Shown: positions 24,714 to 34,458, counted from the stretch's first letter. The stretch: DNA of 64,000 nt from Rhizobium sp. Root1334 (GCF_001426665.1 NZ_LMEY01000012.1:372001-436000); one strand, 5' to 3'. Made by a program: numbers and translations. The notes: generated by a model from the sequence alone, not told the origin.

Positions 24714-26129
24714 ATGACGGCAAATGTCGCCCGGCCCGCATTGAGTGGGGATCCAACGTTGCGCCATATTTTGCAGAAAGCGGCGGCGATTCGCGGCCTT
24801 GGTTGTGCACTTGCGCTGAGCGTTTCAACAATGATGCTGTCGGGTTGCGTTTCCGCCGCAAAGGAAACGGCCGAAGCCGCGACAGCAGCAGAAGATGTGG
24901 TGCCGGAAATCGCGTCCACTGACGCCGGGCAAGCGGCGTCCGGTTCCTATCAGGATCAGCAGGTTTCCGCCATTGGCGCCAATGGCCAGCAACACCCCGC
25001 AACCCAAGCCACTGCGATGATGCCTGCCCCCAACAATGGACAGCCGTCATCGCTGACGATGCAAAACACCGGCCTGAATGCCACCTCGAACAGCATCTTT
25101 GCGGTCCAGACGCCGAACGCGGTGACGGCTCAGGGTGCCACGACAGCCACAGGCAATGCACCACTGCCGACCGCGCAAGCCACCGGCGTTAATCCCGCGA
25201 CAAACAGTCTTTTCAACAGTGGCCAGCCGGCAGCAAGCCAGGTCCCCCTGCCGCTGGAAGGCGCGAGCAATGCCGACGGTGCGGCAACCGCTCAACAACA
25301 GGTGGCGAGCACGGAAATTGGCGCTGACGGCACGCCGCTCCCCGTTGCCGTGCCAATCCCGTCTAGCGGCGACGGCATGCGAAACGCCGATGCACAACAA
25401 ACAGCAGCCCAGCAAACCGCATCCGCGGAGGGCGTCAACAGCGCGACGGCAATGATTTCCGATTCCGGAAATTCGCAGAACAGCGAGGATAAATCGGATG
25501 AGGCGGAAAAAACCCTGACGCTTGCCGGCCTGTTTGCTGCCAAGCGCAAGAACCGGAACCAGTTCAACAATGATCGCTTCGCCAAGGCTTCCGAAAAGAA
25601 GGCGCTCGTTGCCAGCAACCTGAAACCGCAGCAGATTGCCGCGCTCGGGTTCACCGCCCTGCCCGGCGTGCGAACCACGTCGATGTTTGCGACTGTCGAT
25701 GATTCGCAACCGGGACACGACGACGATAGTCCTGCGGTGGAAATGGCGTCATTGTCGGGCCTCGCTCGCCTCGCGCCGAACGGGCTGATGCTGCAAACCG
25801 AAAAGGTGGAAACGGGCTGTTTCCAACCCGATTTGTTGCAGGTTCTGAAGGTCATTGAGACTCATTACGGCCGAAAGATCATGGTGACCTCCGGCTTGCG
25901 CGATCTGAAGCATAATGCCAGTGCCGGTGGACGCAAGCACTCGCTTCACACGACGTGCCAGGCCGCCGACATCCAGGTGCCTGGCGTCAGCAAATGGGAT
26001 CTTGCCGAATATCTGCGTACTATTCCGGGACGCGGCGGCGTTGGAACCTATTGCCACACGGAATCCGTCCATATCGACACGGGCGAGGCCCGCGATTGGA
26101 ATTGGCGCTGCCGCCGCCGCAAGGGTTAA
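24714..26129 (+). CDS. Exported lipoprotein with C-terminal peptidase M15-like (YcbK-type) domain
   Basis: This 471-aa protein has an N-terminal lipoprotein signal ending in LSGC at about residues 41-44. Residues 45-330 are low-complexity (Ala, Gln, Thr, Asn) with imperfect repeats of the form GxNxAxxSxF. The C-terminal domain (about 365-465) is M15-like: IMVTSGLRD, HSLHTTCQAADIQV with a zinc-type His/Asp pair, and ESVHIDTG supplying the next His. Such domains belong to D,D-carboxypeptidase-like peptidoglycan enzymes. The long linker probably spans the periplasm from a membrane anchor. The substrate is inferred. Confidence 0.82.
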   Translation: MTANVARPALSGDPTLRHILQKAAAIRGLGCALALSVSTMMLSGCVSAAKETAEAATAAEDVVPEIASTDAGQAASGSYQDQQVSAIGANGQQHPATQATAMMPAPNNGQPSSLTMQNTGLNATSNSIFAVQTPNAVTAQGATTATGNAPLPTAQATGVNPATNSLFNSGQPAASQVPLPLEGASNADGAATAQQQVASTEIGADGTPLPVAVPIPSSGDGMRNADAQQTAAQQTASAEGVNSATAMISDSGNSQNSEDKSDEAEKTLTLAGLFAAKRKNRNQFNNDRFAKASEKKALVASNLKPQQIAALGFTALPGVRTTSMFATVDDSQPGHDDDSPAVEMASLSGLARLAPNGLMLQTEKVETGCFQPDLLQVLKVIETHYGRKIMVTSGLRDLKHNASAGGRKHSLHTTCQAADIQVPGVSKWDLAEYLRTIPGRGGVGTYCHTESVHIDTGEARDWNWRCRRRKG

Positions 26130-26220
26130 CGACAACCGTCTGTTTTAATTAGACAATTCCTCCAACCACTAAAAACCGTTCGTTATCAGAACTTTTTTAC
26201 AGGAAAATGAAATTTGCCGC

Positions 26221-26249
26221 TTGCGGTATTCAAAACCCCTGACTATAAG
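26221..26249 (+). promoter_or_regulatory. Promoter of first tRNA-Glu
   Basis: TTGCGG at 26221-26226, a 17-base spacer, and TATAAG at 26244-26249 lie 18 bases before the tRNA. The same arrangement recurs before the second tRNA-Glu, supporting both calls. Confidence 0.6.
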
Positions 26250-26266
26250 ACGCCCACACAACGGAT

Positions 26267-26341
26267 GCGCCCTTCGTCTATCGGTTAGGACACCAGATTT
26301 TCATTCTGGGAAGAGGGGTTCGACTCCCCTAGGGCGTACCA
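26267..26341 (+). tRNA. tRNA-Glu (anticodon TTC), copy 1
   Basis: A 75-nt cloverleaf starts GCGCCCTTCGTCTATCGG and ends in encoded CCA. The anticodon stem CCAGA/TCTGG encloses TTTTCAT, giving TTC. It is identical to the copy 264 bases downstream. Confidence 0.97.
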
Positions 26342-26484
26342 TTGTGATCCTCCTTTCCAGCGAAAATATATGCCTCGCAGACGCTTAAAACAGGCGTTGC
26401 GGGCGTTTTTGCGTCACATAAACTCAAGCCGTTTAACCGCTGATTTTGTTGTGAAAAATTCTTTCGAAAAATGCGATTTAGCGC

Positions 26485-26513
26485 TTGCAGCATTCATCGT
26501 GTCTGTCTATAAG
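26485..26513 (+). promoter_or_regulatory. Promoter of second tRNA-Glu
   Basis: TTGCAG at 26485-26490, a 17-base spacer, and TATAAG at 26508-26513 precede the second tRNA by 17 bases. The leader (GACGCCCACAC) is shared with the first copy. Confidence 0.6.
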
Positions 26514-26530
26514 ACGCCCACACCACTGAT

Positions 26531-26605
26531 GCGCCCTTCGTCTATCGGTTAGGACACCAGATTTTCATTCTGGGAAGAGGGGTTCGACTCCCCTAGGGCG
26601 TACCA
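26531..26605 (+). tRNA. tRNA-Glu (anticodon TTC), copy 2
   Basis: This is an identical 75-nt copy of the tRNA at 26267-26341 with its own similar promoter, so it is a tandem duplication that includes the regulatory region. Confidence 0.97.
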
Positions 26606-26681
26606 TGGTCTCTCATTCATCCACCCACATTGACGCATTTTCCGGCTTTCAAAGCTTTTAGCCTTGTTGCACGCCTCCGGT

Positions 26682-28484
26682 TCAGAATGCCTTTGCCGCG
26701 TCGATAATGCGCAGTTGCACGCGGCGTGTTCCCTGCCACATGTCTGCCGAGACAGAGGCGGCTACGTGTAGCGAAGTGCCACGCTCGGACAGCAGCAAGT
26801 CGCCCAGCGGTGTCTCCAGAGCACGGAACGCGATACCCTCGACCCTCGAACCGTCCTGGCCTTCCAGCGTCACCTTCACGTGATTGGCGCCGACCTGGCG
26901 CGAATCCCGCAGGCGGTGCGCCGGCAAGGCAAAGACGGGCTGCGGATGCCCTGCCCCGTATGGGCCTGCCTGCTCCAATTGATCGATTAGCGCCAGATTG
27001 GCGCCGGCGGCGCCCAAGGCGCCGTCAATCTTCAGCGTCTCGGCCGAGACGAGGTCTTTGACGGTATTCTGCGCCCTCTCGTCGAAGAAGTGCCTGAGCT
27101 TGCCGAGATTGGCGCGCTCGACGGTCAGGCCCGCCGCCATCGCGTGGCCACCGCCTTTGACCAGCAGGCCATTATCGACAGCCGCGCGAACGATTTTGCC
27201 GATGTCGAAGCCGCTGATCGAGCGGCCCGATCCCGTTCCCTTGCCATTGATATCAAACGAGATCGCAAAGGCCGGACGGCGAAACTTTTCCTTCAGGCGT
27301 GCAGCCAGAAGGCCAACGATGCCCGGGTGCCAGTTTTCACGGGCTGTGACGATGATCGAAGCCGATTCGCCGGTGCCGTATTCCGCCAGCGCTTCGGCCT
27401 CCGCCTCTGCCAGCATCGCCACCTCCATCACCTGCCGCTCTCGGTTGAGCTCGTCGAGTTTGGCGGCGATCTCTTCGGCGGCGGCCTCATCCTCCAGCGT
27501 AAGCAAGCGGCTACCGAGTGCCGCATCGCCGATACGGCCGCCGGCATTGATGCGCGGGCCGATCAGAAAGCCGAAATGATAGGGCGTCACCGGCCCGCCA
27601 AGCCCGGCCTTGCGAAACAGGGCCGACAGGCCCGGGTTCTGCATATGCCGTGCGGCAACCAGCCCCTTGACCACGTAGGCCCTGTTCAGCCCCTTTAGCG
27701 GCACCACATCGCAGACCGTCGCCAGCGCGACAATATCAAGCAAGGCGAGCAGATCGAACGAGGCGACACGCTTGTCACCGGCTTCACGCAACTGGCGCAC
27801 GGCATTGACGAGAACGAGGAAGACGACACCGGCGGCGCAGAGATGCCCCTGCCCCGACAGATCGTCCTCGCGGTTTGGATTGACCAGCGCCACGCAGGGC
27901 GGCAGTTCCGCACCGACCTGATGATGGTCGATCACAACGACATCGATGCCGCGCGCCTCGGCAGCCGCCAGCGATTCGTGGCTGGTCGAGCCGCAATCGA
28001 CGGTAACAATCAACCGGGCGCCATTATCGATCAGCTGGTTGATGGCAGCAGGATTGGGACCGTAGCCTTCAAAAATCCGATCGGGAATATAGATTTCCGC
28101 CGCGACGCCAAAATGGCGCAGGAAGCGGAACATCAGTGCCGAGGACGCGGCGCCATCGACATCGTAGTCTCCGAAAATGGCAACCTTTTCGCGCGCCGTG
28201 ATCGCGGCGACGATCCGGGCGGCAGCCTTGCTACAATCGGTCAGCGTATCGGGATCGGGCATCAGCGAACGAATGGTCGGATCGAGAAATGCCACCGCGT
28301 CGTCCATGGTCACGCCGCGGCCCGCAAGTACCCGTGCGATGAGATCGGAAAACCCGTGAACCTGGCTGATGGCCAATGCGCGGTTCTGACCGGCCTGGTC
28401 GAGCCGCGATACCCAGCGCTGTCCGCTGACCGACCGCTCGACATTGAGAAACGCCCGCTGGACGGGATCTGGCACTTCAATCAT
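26682..28484 (-). CDS. recJ: Single-stranded-DNA exonuclease RecJ
   Basis: The start at 28482-28484 (MIEVPDPVQRAFLNVERS) gives 600 aa. An in-frame start 28 codons upstream would add a Cys-rich segment not expected in RecJ. DHH-family motifs are present: FGDYDVDGAASSAL (motif I) near residue 100, VTVDCGS, and VIDHHQVG (the DHH motif) near 170, followed by a DHHA1 domain with KGGGHAMAAG near 450. RecJ degrades single-stranded DNA 5' to 3' in RecF-pathway recombination and mismatch repair. It lies downstream of the homoserine dehydrogenase terminator and probably has its own promoter. Confidence 0.95.
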   Translation of the reverse strand: MIEVPDPVQRAFLNVERSVSGQRWVSRLDQAGQNRALAISQVHGFSDLIARVLAGRGVTMDDAVAFLDPTIRSLMPDPDTLTDCSKAAARIVAAITAREKVAIFGDYDVDGAASSALMFRFLRHFGVAAEIYIPDRIFEGYGPNPAAINQLIDNGARLIVTVDCGSTSHESLAAAEARGIDVVVIDHHQVGAELPPCVALVNPNREDDLSGQGHLCAAGVVFLVLVNAVRQLREAGDKRVASFDLLALLDIVALATVCDVVPLKGLNRAYVVKGLVAARHMQNPGLSALFRKAGLGGPVTPYHFGFLIGPRINAGGRIGDAALGSRLLTLEDEAAAEEIAAKLDELNRERQVMEVAMLAEAEAEALAEYGTGESASIIVTARENWHPGIVGLLAARLKEKFRRPAFAISFDINGKGTGSGRSISGFDIGKIVRAAVDNGLLVKGGGHAMAAGLTVERANLGKLRHFFDERAQNTVKDLVSAETLKIDGALGAAGANLALIDQLEQAGPYGAGHPQPVFALPAHRLRDSRQVGANHVKVTLEGQDGSRVEGIAFRALETPLGDLLLSERGTSLHVAASVSADMWQGTRRVQLRIIDAAKAF

Positions 28485-28544
28485 CGTACACCCATGACTT
28501 TTGACCGTTCGTACGCGGGTTTTGCATCCTGTGCAAACAGCAAC

Positions 28545-28583
28545 GAAAACGGCCCCATCCGGATACAATCCGGATAGGGCCGT
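28545..28583 (-). terminator. Rho-independent terminator of hom
   Basis: ACGGCCC at 28549-28555 pairs with GGGCCGT at 28577-28583, with an inner ATCCGGA/TCCGGAT stem. Read on the minus strand the hairpin is followed by TTTTCGTT, a usable T-run, 25 bases after the hom stop. Confidence 0.85.
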
Positions 28584-28607
28584 AAGACATTCAATGGCAA
28601 AGGGGGA

Positions 28608-29930
28608 TCAGGCTGCCTTCGGCCGCTCGATGCGGATAACCTGCGGTTCGCCGACCAGATAACCCTCGGCCTTGATCGACGCCACGGCCTTGCGCACCGA
28701 ATCCTCGGTCGTCGCGTGGGTGACAAGGATGATCGTCTGCGGTTCGCCAGTATCCACGGGCTGCTTGGAGTGCTGGACGATCGATTCCAGCGAAATCCGG
28801 TTCTCTGCCATGCGCGTCGCAATGCTTGCAAACACGCCGGTCTTGTCGAGAACCTTCAGGCGGATGAAGTATCCGCCCTCATGGCTCTGGATCTGCGCCT
28901 GTTTGTACGGCAGCAACGCCGTGACAGGGCGGCCAAACGCCGGAACATGCTGGGCTCCCGGGCGGCTCTTGGCCAGATCGGCGATATCGCCGAGTACGGC
29001 GGATGCCGTTGCATTGCCACCAGCACCCGGGCCGACCATCAGCAATTCGCCAAGGATATCGGATTCGATTGCCACGGCGTTGGTGACACCATCAACCTGC
29101 GCAATCACCGAATCGAGCGGTACCATGGTCGGGTGCACGCGCTGCTCGATACCACTCTCCGTGCGCTGGGCAACGCCGAGCAGCTTGATACGGTAACCGA
29201 GATCGGCGGCTGCATGGATGTCGTCGATCGAGATATTGGTGATGCCTTCAAGATAAATGTCATCGGCAGCAATTGCCGTACCGAAAGCAAGGCTGGTGAG
29301 GATCGACAGTTTGTGGGCGGTATCGTTGCCCTCGATGTCAAAAGCGGGATCGGCTTCAGCATAACCAAGGCGCTGGGCCTCCTTGAGGCAGGCCTCGAAC
29401 GACAGGCCTTCCTTTTCCATCTTGGTCAGGATGTAATTGCAGGTGCCGTTCATGATGCCGTAGACGCGCGAAATCGTGTTGCCCGTCAGCGATTCCCGCA
29501 GTGCCTTGATCACCGGAATACCGCCGGCGACGGCAGCTTCGTAATTCAGAAGCGCGCCATGCTCTTCAGCCAGACCGGCAAGCGCGATGCCGTGGGCTGC
29601 CAGCAGCGCCTTGTTGGCGGTGATGACGTGCACGCCGCGCGACAGGGCAGCCTTGACGGCGGACAGAGCCGGTTCACCGGCACCGCCCATCAATTCGACG
29701 AAGACGTCGATATCGGCAGTGCTCGCCAGCGAAAGCGCATCTTCGTGCCAGTCGATGGCGGAAATGTCGATGCCGCGATCACGGTTCCTGTCACGTGCCG
29801 TAACGGCGGTGATTTCGATGGCCCGGCCGCATGTCGTCGCCAGCGCCTCGTGGCGTTCCTGGAGAATACGCACGAGCGAGGCACCAACAGTTCCCAAGCC
29901 CGCAATGCCGATTTTAAGGGCATCTGCCAT
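28608..29930 (-). CDS. hom: Homoserine dehydrogenase
   Basis: This 440-aa enzyme reduces aspartate semialdehyde to homoserine, the branch step to threonine and methionine. The N-terminal Rossmann fold shows GIAGLGTVGASLV, followed by ANKALLA and GGIPVIKALRESL. The catalytic domain has GIMNGTCNYILT and the AEADPAFDIEGNDTAHKL block with the catalytic lysine. A C-terminal ACT domain (about 355-435, GGYFIRLKVLDKTGVFASIA) suggests feedback by threonine. The upstream aminotransferase is on the same strand 84 bases away with a hairpin between them, so the two may be partly co-transcribed. Confidence 0.96.
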   Translation of the reverse strand: MADALKIGIAGLGTVGASLVRILQERHEALATTCGRAIEITAVTARDRNRDRGIDISAIDWHEDALSLASTADIDVFVELMGGAGEPALSAVKAALSRGVHVITANKALLAAHGIALAGLAEEHGALLNYEAAVAGGIPVIKALRESLTGNTISRVYGIMNGTCNYILTKMEKEGLSFEACLKEAQRLGYAEADPAFDIEGNDTAHKLSILTSLAFGTAIAADDIYLEGITNISIDDIHAAADLGYRIKLLGVAQRTESGIEQRVHPTMVPLDSVIAQVDGVTNAVAIESDILGELLMVGPGAGGNATASAVLGDIADLAKSRPGAQHVPAFGRPVTALLPYKQAQIQSHEGGYFIRLKVLDKTGVFASIATRMAENRISLESIVQHSKQPVDTGEPQTIILVTHATTEDSVRKAVASIKAEGYLVGEPQVIRIERPKAA

Positions 29931-29961
29931 ACACGTTTCCTAACATTAACATATCGAGAGC

Positions 29962-29983
29962 GCTCCGCCTGAAACGGCGGAGC
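29962..29983 (-). repeat. 8-bp perfect hairpin between the aminotransferase gene and hom
   Basis: GCTCCGCC at 29962-29969 and GGCGGAGC at 29976-29983 surround a 6-base loop. On the minus strand there is no T-run after it, so it may be an attenuating or processing structure rather than a full terminator. Confidence 0.5.
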
Positions 29984-30014
29984 AGATTTTGAGGAAACTG
30001 GAAAATCCAATGCC

Positions 30015-31232
30015 TCAGCGGTGAGCGTTCAGCGAGATGACGTTGTGCAACGTATCGTCGGCTGTCGACAGGAACTTCTTGAGGCTGCGGGCGGCCTGGC
30101 GAATGCGGTGTTCGTTTTCAACCAGCGCGATGCGGATGTAGTCGTCGCCCTGCTCGCCAAAACCGATGCCGGGTGCCACTGCGATATCGGCCTTTTCGAC
30201 CAGGAGCTTGGAGAACTCCAGCGAACCGAGATGACGGAACTTTTCCGGGATCTTGGCCCAGGCAAACATGGTGGCGGCCGGCGGCGGCACATCCCAGCCG
30301 GCCTTGCCGAAGCTTTCGACCAGCACGTCGCGGCGGCGCTTGTAGATATTGCGCACTTCCGCGATATCCGAGCCGTCGCCGTTCAGCGCATGGGTTGCAG
30401 CCACCTGGATCGGCGTGAAAGCGCCGTAATCGAGATAGGACTTCACCCGCGTCAGAGCCGCAATCAGGCGTTCGTTGCCGACAGCAAAACCCATGCGCCA
30501 GCCGGGCATGGAAAATGTCTTCGACATCGAGGTGAACTCGACCGTGTTGTCCATGGCGCCTGGAACTTCCAGAACCGACGGCGGCAGAACGCCATCGAAA
30601 TAGATTTCCGAATAGGCCAGATCCGACAGGATGACGATGTCGTGCTTCTTCGCGAAGGCGACGACTTCCTTGTAGAAATCAAGCGTTGCCACATGCGCCG
30701 TCGGGTTGGACGGATAGTTGATGACCAGCGCGATCGGTTTGGGGATCGAATGACGGATCGCCCGCTCCAGCGGCGGGAAGAACGTATCATCCGGCTCGAC
30801 CGAGATCGAACGGATCACGCCGCCGGTCATCAGGAAGCCGAAGGCATGGATCGGATAGGTCGGGTTCGGGCACAGGATCACGTCGCCGGGCGCGGTGATC
30901 GCCTGCGCCATATTGGCAAAACCTTCCTTGGAGCCGAGGGTGGCGACCACCTGCGTGTCCGGATTAAGCTTGACGCCAAACCGGCGGGCGTAATAGGCGG
31001 CCTGCGCACGGCGAAGACCCGGTATGCCCTTGGAGGACGAATAGCGGTGAGTGCGCGGATCCTGAACGACCTCGCACAGCTTGTCGACAACGGATTGCGG
31101 CGTCGGAAGGTCCGGATTGCCCATGCCGAGATCGATGATGTCAGCTCCACCCGCTCGCGCGCTGGCTTTCAAACGGTTGACCTGTTCGAAAACGTAAGGC
31201 GGCAGACGCCGGACTTTGTGAAACTCTTCCAT
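30015..31232 (-). CDS. alaC: PLP-dependent class I/II aminotransferase, AlaC-like
   Basis: This 405-aa fold-type I aminotransferase has the PLP lysine in SMSKTFSMPGWRMGF near residue 240, INYPSNPTAHV near 175 and the terminal Arg in DDYIRIALVENEHRIRQA. The N-terminus EFHKVRRLPPYVFEQVN and the overall length match AlaC-type glutamate-pyruvate aminotransferases. Related enzymes are sometimes annotated as LL-diaminopimelate or methionine-cycle aminotransferases, and its position before hom would also fit an aspartate-family role. Substrate is therefore not certain. Confidence 0.85.
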   Translation of the reverse strand: MEEFHKVRRLPPYVFEQVNRLKASARAGGADIIDLGMGNPDLPTPQSVVDKLCEVVQDPRTHRYSSSKGIPGLRRAQAAYYARRFGVKLNPDTQVVATLGSKEGFANMAQAITAPGDVILCPNPTYPIHAFGFLMTGGVIRSISVEPDDTFFPPLERAIRHSIPKPIALVINYPSNPTAHVATLDFYKEVVAFAKKHDIVILSDLAYSEIYFDGVLPPSVLEVPGAMDNTVEFTSMSKTFSMPGWRMGFAVGNERLIAALTRVKSYLDYGAFTPIQVAATHALNGDGSDIAEVRNIYKRRRDVLVESFGKAGWDVPPPAATMFAWAKIPEKFRHLGSLEFSKLLVEKADIAVAPGIGFGEQGDDYIRIALVENEHRIRQAARSLKKFLSTADDTLHNVISLNAHR

Positions 31233-31354
31233 CTCTAAACCTCGTCTTGCGCCGTCCCCATGCCGGAATCATGCGTGCAAGGAGACGCGCGCGGTGCAAT
31301 CAGGCCCACGCGGCCATGAAACGCTTTGCGTCCAAATCAGCCGAAACGCAAGCG

Positions 31355-31717
31355 CTATTTCTGTATCTCTTTCAGCGTATCGGCGCCGTGATTGGCGGCC
31401 AACAGCTGCAGCTCCTTCAGGCGGCGCTGATATTCGGCTTCGGAGATTTTTCCCGATGAGCGGGCAGCCCCAAGAGCAGTCAGCCGCGCCGACTGGCTTG
31501 CAGCCTCTTCATTGCTCATCTGGGCGCTCGCCGCCGGCAATTTTCCTTCGATGACCGGATAGACGTCAGCAGGGATCGGCTTGGCCATGGTGGCCGAATA
31601 GATCGACGGCTGCTCCTCGATTTTTGCCGAACTGCAGGCGGCAAGCGCAAGCACCAAACCTGCCATCCCAAAGGCCGTCACCATCCGCGTCATCACTGCT
31701 TTCCCCGACTTCGTCAT
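31355..31717 (-). CDS. Small lipoprotein with SHOCT-like C-terminus
   Basis: The start at 31715-31717 yields 120 aa with a lipoprotein signal ending in LAAC at about residues 24-27. The mature part is short and polar. The C-terminal 30 residues (SGKISEAEYQRRLKELQLLA) look like a SHOCT or short coiled-coil motif. Role unknown. It is transcribed divergently from phaC across a 149-base spacer. Confidence 0.7.
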   Translation of the reverse strand: MTKSGKAVMTRMVTAFGMAGLVLALAACSSAKIEEQPSIYSATMAKPIPADVYPVIEGKLPAASAQMSNEEAASQSARLTALGAARSSGKISEAEYQRRLKELQLLAANHGADTLKEIQK

Positions 31718-31866
31718 CTCGCCCCTGCCCGGCCCTTTCGTTGAATCCTCGACCGAAACCGGTGGGCAACCAACGTGCCCCGAGTCCAACATGCGCTGGC
31801 ACTTGTAATCATTTTAAGGCAGAATGTAAAAAGACAAAACAAACAAACATCTGTGGAGGAAACTGG

Positions 31867-33720
31867 GTGGCAGAAGACAGGAAGGCCGAGGGCCAGACCG
31901 GCGCCAGCACGGAAGGTTTTCCCGGTTTCGACCCGAAATCCGTCGAACCCTATATCGTCAAGGACCCGGAAGCCTTTACGATCAATCTTGCCCGCACTGT
32001 CGAGCAGCTTGGCAAGGCCGCATCCGCTTGGCTTGCCCCCCGCGAAAGCGGCGAAAAGACCGACATGGTCGCCGACCCGATGGTCGATATGGTCAAGACC
32101 CTCTCCAAAGTATCCGAATACTGGCTCTCCGATCCGAGGCGGACCTTGGAAGCCCAGACCCATTTGATGGGCAGCTTCTTTTCCATGTGGACGCGAAGCC
32201 TGCAGAAAATGAACGGCGAGGCGGTCGCCGATCCAGACGAGGTGCCCCGCAACGACAAACGTTTTGCGGATGCCGACTGGGTTGCCAATCCGTTCTTCGA
32301 TTTCCTGCGGCAGGCCTATTTCATCACGTCCAGCTGGGCGGACCGGATGGTGCGCGACGCCGAAGGGCTCGACGAGCATACCAAACACAAAGCCGCCTTC
32401 TACGTCAGGCAGATTTCGAGCGCCCTGTCGCCTGCCAATTTCGTCACCACCAACCCGCAGCTTTATCGCGAAACGGTCGCCTCCAGCGGCGCCAATCTCG
32501 TCAAGGGCATGCAGATGCTGGCCGAGGACATCGTTGCCGGCAAGGGCGACCTGAAACTACGCCAGACCGATGTCAGCAAATTCGCGGTCGGCGAGAATAT
32601 TGCCATCACCCCCGGCAAGGTGATTGCCCAAAGCGATGTCTGCCAGGTGCTGCAATATGATGCCTCCACCGACACAGTCTTGAAGCGGCCGCTGTTGATC
32701 TGCCCCCCATGGATCAACAAATTCTACGTTCTCGATCTGAATCCGCAAAAATCCTTTATCAAATGGGCGGTCGATCAGGGCCATACCGTCTTCGTCATCT
32801 CCTGGGTCAATCCGGATGAGCGCCATGCCAATAAGGACTGGGAGTCCTACGCCCGCGAAGGCATCGGCTTTGCGCTCGACACCATCCGCCATGCGACCGG
32901 CGAAGAGGATGTCAACGCGATCGGCTATTGTGTTGGCGGCACTCTGCTTGCTGCCACACTCGCGCTGCATGCGCAGGAAGGCGATACGCGCATCCGCTCT
33001 GCCACGCTGTTCACCACGCAAGTCGATTTCACCCATGCCGGCGACCTCAAGGTCTTCGCCGACGAAGAGCAGATCGCCCAGATAGAACAGCGGATGAAGG
33101 AGACCGGCTATCTCGACGGCTCGAAGATGGCCATGGCCTTCAACATGCTGCGCGCGTCGGATCTCATCTGGCCCTATTTCGTCAACAACTACCTGAAGGG
33201 CCAGGAGCCCTCGGCATTCGACCTGCTCTACTGGAATTCCGATTCGACGCGGATGCCGGCAGCCAACCACTCCTTCTATCTGCGCAATTGCTATCTGCAG
33301 AACAACCTGACCAAGGGCGACATGGTGCTGGCCGGCAAGAAGGTCTCGCTTGGTGACGTCAAAATCCCGATCTACAATCTCGCCACCAAGGAAGATCACA
33401 TCGCTCCGGCAAAGTCTGTCTTCGTCGGCAGCCAGTTCTTCGGCGGCGATGTCACCTACGTCATGTCCGGTTCGGGCCATATCGCGGGCGTCGTCAATCC
33501 GCCGGACAAGAGCAAGTATCAGTTCTGGACCGGTGGCGCGGCCAAGGGCGACTTCGATGACTGGGTGATGTCAGCGAAGGAAACACCGGGCTCCTGGTGG
33601 CCGCACTGGCAAGCCTGGATTGAAACGCTTGATGGCGAGCGCGTTCCGGCGCGAAAGACGGGCGGAAACCTCAATTCTCTTGAAGAAGCGCCGGGCTCCT
33701 ATGTCCGCGCCCGCGCCTGA
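31867..33720 (+). CDS. phaC: Class I poly(3-hydroxyalkanoate) synthase
   Basis: GTG at 31867 is chosen because GGAGG lies 7-8 bases upstream. This gives 617 aa, a class I PhaC length. The lipase-like box GYCVGG holds the catalytic Cys355. Asp510 (DHIAP) and His538 (GSGHIAG) complete the triad. The enzyme polymerises (R)-3-hydroxyacyl-CoA into intracellular polyester granules. The N-terminal domain (YFITSSWADRMV, then the AFYVRQISSAL segment) is also typical. It is single but followed closely by sfsA on the same strand. Confidence 0.96.
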   Translation: MAEDRKAEGQTGASTEGFPGFDPKSVEPYIVKDPEAFTINLARTVEQLGKAASAWLAPRESGEKTDMVADPMVDMVKTLSKVSEYWLSDPRRTLEAQTHLMGSFFSMWTRSLQKMNGEAVADPDEVPRNDKRFADADWVANPFFDFLRQAYFITSSWADRMVRDAEGLDEHTKHKAAFYVRQISSALSPANFVTTNPQLYRETVASSGANLVKGMQMLAEDIVAGKGDLKLRQTDVSKFAVGENIAITPGKVIAQSDVCQVLQYDASTDTVLKRPLLICPPWINKFYVLDLNPQKSFIKWAVDQGHTVFVISWVNPDERHANKDWESYAREGIGFALDTIRHATGEEDVNAIGYCVGGTLLAATLALHAQEGDTRIRSATLFTTQVDFTHAGDLKVFADEEQIAQIEQRMKETGYLDGSKMAMAFNMLRASDLIWPYFVNNYLKGQEPSAFDLLYWNSDSTRMPAANHSFYLRNCYLQNNLTKGDMVLAGKKVSLGDVKIPIYNLATKEDHIAPAKSVFVGSQFFGGDVTYVMSGSGHIAGVVNPPDKSKYQFWTGGAAKGDFDDWVMSAKETPGSWWPHWQAWIETLDGERVPARKTGGNLNSLEEAPGSYVRARA

Positions 33721-33738
33721 TCAGATAACGGACACTCC

Positions 33739-34458
33739 ATGCTTTTCGACAGGCCGCTGGTGCCCGCCGTGCTCATTCAGCGCTACAAACGCTTTCTCTT
33801 CGATGCCGTTCTTGAGGACGGGCGCCAAATCACCGGCTCCTGCCCCAATACCGGATCAATGCGCGGGCTGACCACGCCGGGCTCGCGGATCTGGTTGTCC
33901 GAGCACGACAGTCCAACGCGCAAGTACCGGCACATGTTCGAAATGATCGAAGTCGGAGACACCGTCGTCGGCATCAATACCGGGCTACCGAACCGGCTGG
34001 CGGAAGAAGCGATCAGGGCCGGACAGGTCGGCGACCTTCACCTCTATGCGACCCTCCAGCGTGAACAGAAATATGGCCGCAATTCCCGCATAGACATGCT
34101 GCTGACCGATCCCGAGCGCGGACGCGCCTATGTCGAGGTCAAGAACGTGCATTTCAGCCGGACGGCGGGCCTTGGTGAATTTCCTGACAGCCCGACGGCA
34201 CGGGGAGCAAAACATCTGGAAGAACTCGGCGATATGGTCGCTGAAGGCCATCGCGGCATCATGATCTACCTGATCCAGCGGGATGACTGCGCCACGTTCA
34301 GGATATGCGACGACCTCGACCCGGTTTATGCCGCGGCTTATCGCCGAGCCATACAGCGCGGGGTTGAGGCCTTTGCGATCAAGTGCCGGGTTTCGCCGCA
34401 GCAAATTGCGCCTGATGGGCTGATCCCGATAGACGAACCCGCCTGTGCTGATCTATGA
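33739..34458 (+). CDS. sfsA: SfsA-family (sugar fermentation stimulation) protein
   Basis: This 239-aa protein matches SfsA across its length: [32 protein letters not shown] and the nuclease-like core SRIDMLLTD...[10 protein letters not shown], which gives an Asp and a Glu-x-Lys in a PD-(D/E)xK-like arrangement. The family binds DNA and was named for maltose fermentation in E. coli. The biochemical role is unsettled. It starts 18 bases after phaC and is followed 30 bases later by map, so phaC-sfsA-map-radC may be read together. Confidence 0.93.
   Translation: MLFDRPLVPAVLIQRYKRFLFDAVLEDGRQITGSCPNTGSMRGLTTPGSRIWLSEHDSPTRKYRHMFEMIEVGDTVVGINTGLPNRLAEEAIRAGQVGDLHLYATLQREQKYGRNSRIDMLLTDPERGRAYVEVKNVHFSRTAGLGEFPDSPTARGAKHLEELGDMVAEGHRGIMIYLIQRDDCATFRICDDLDPVYAAAYRRAIQRGVEAFAIKCRVSPQQIAPDGLIPIDEPACADL

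Noticed and set aside
28716..31238. Two frames of over 400 codons on the plus strand
   Set aside because: They are antisense to hom and the aminotransferase gene and show no protein-family character.
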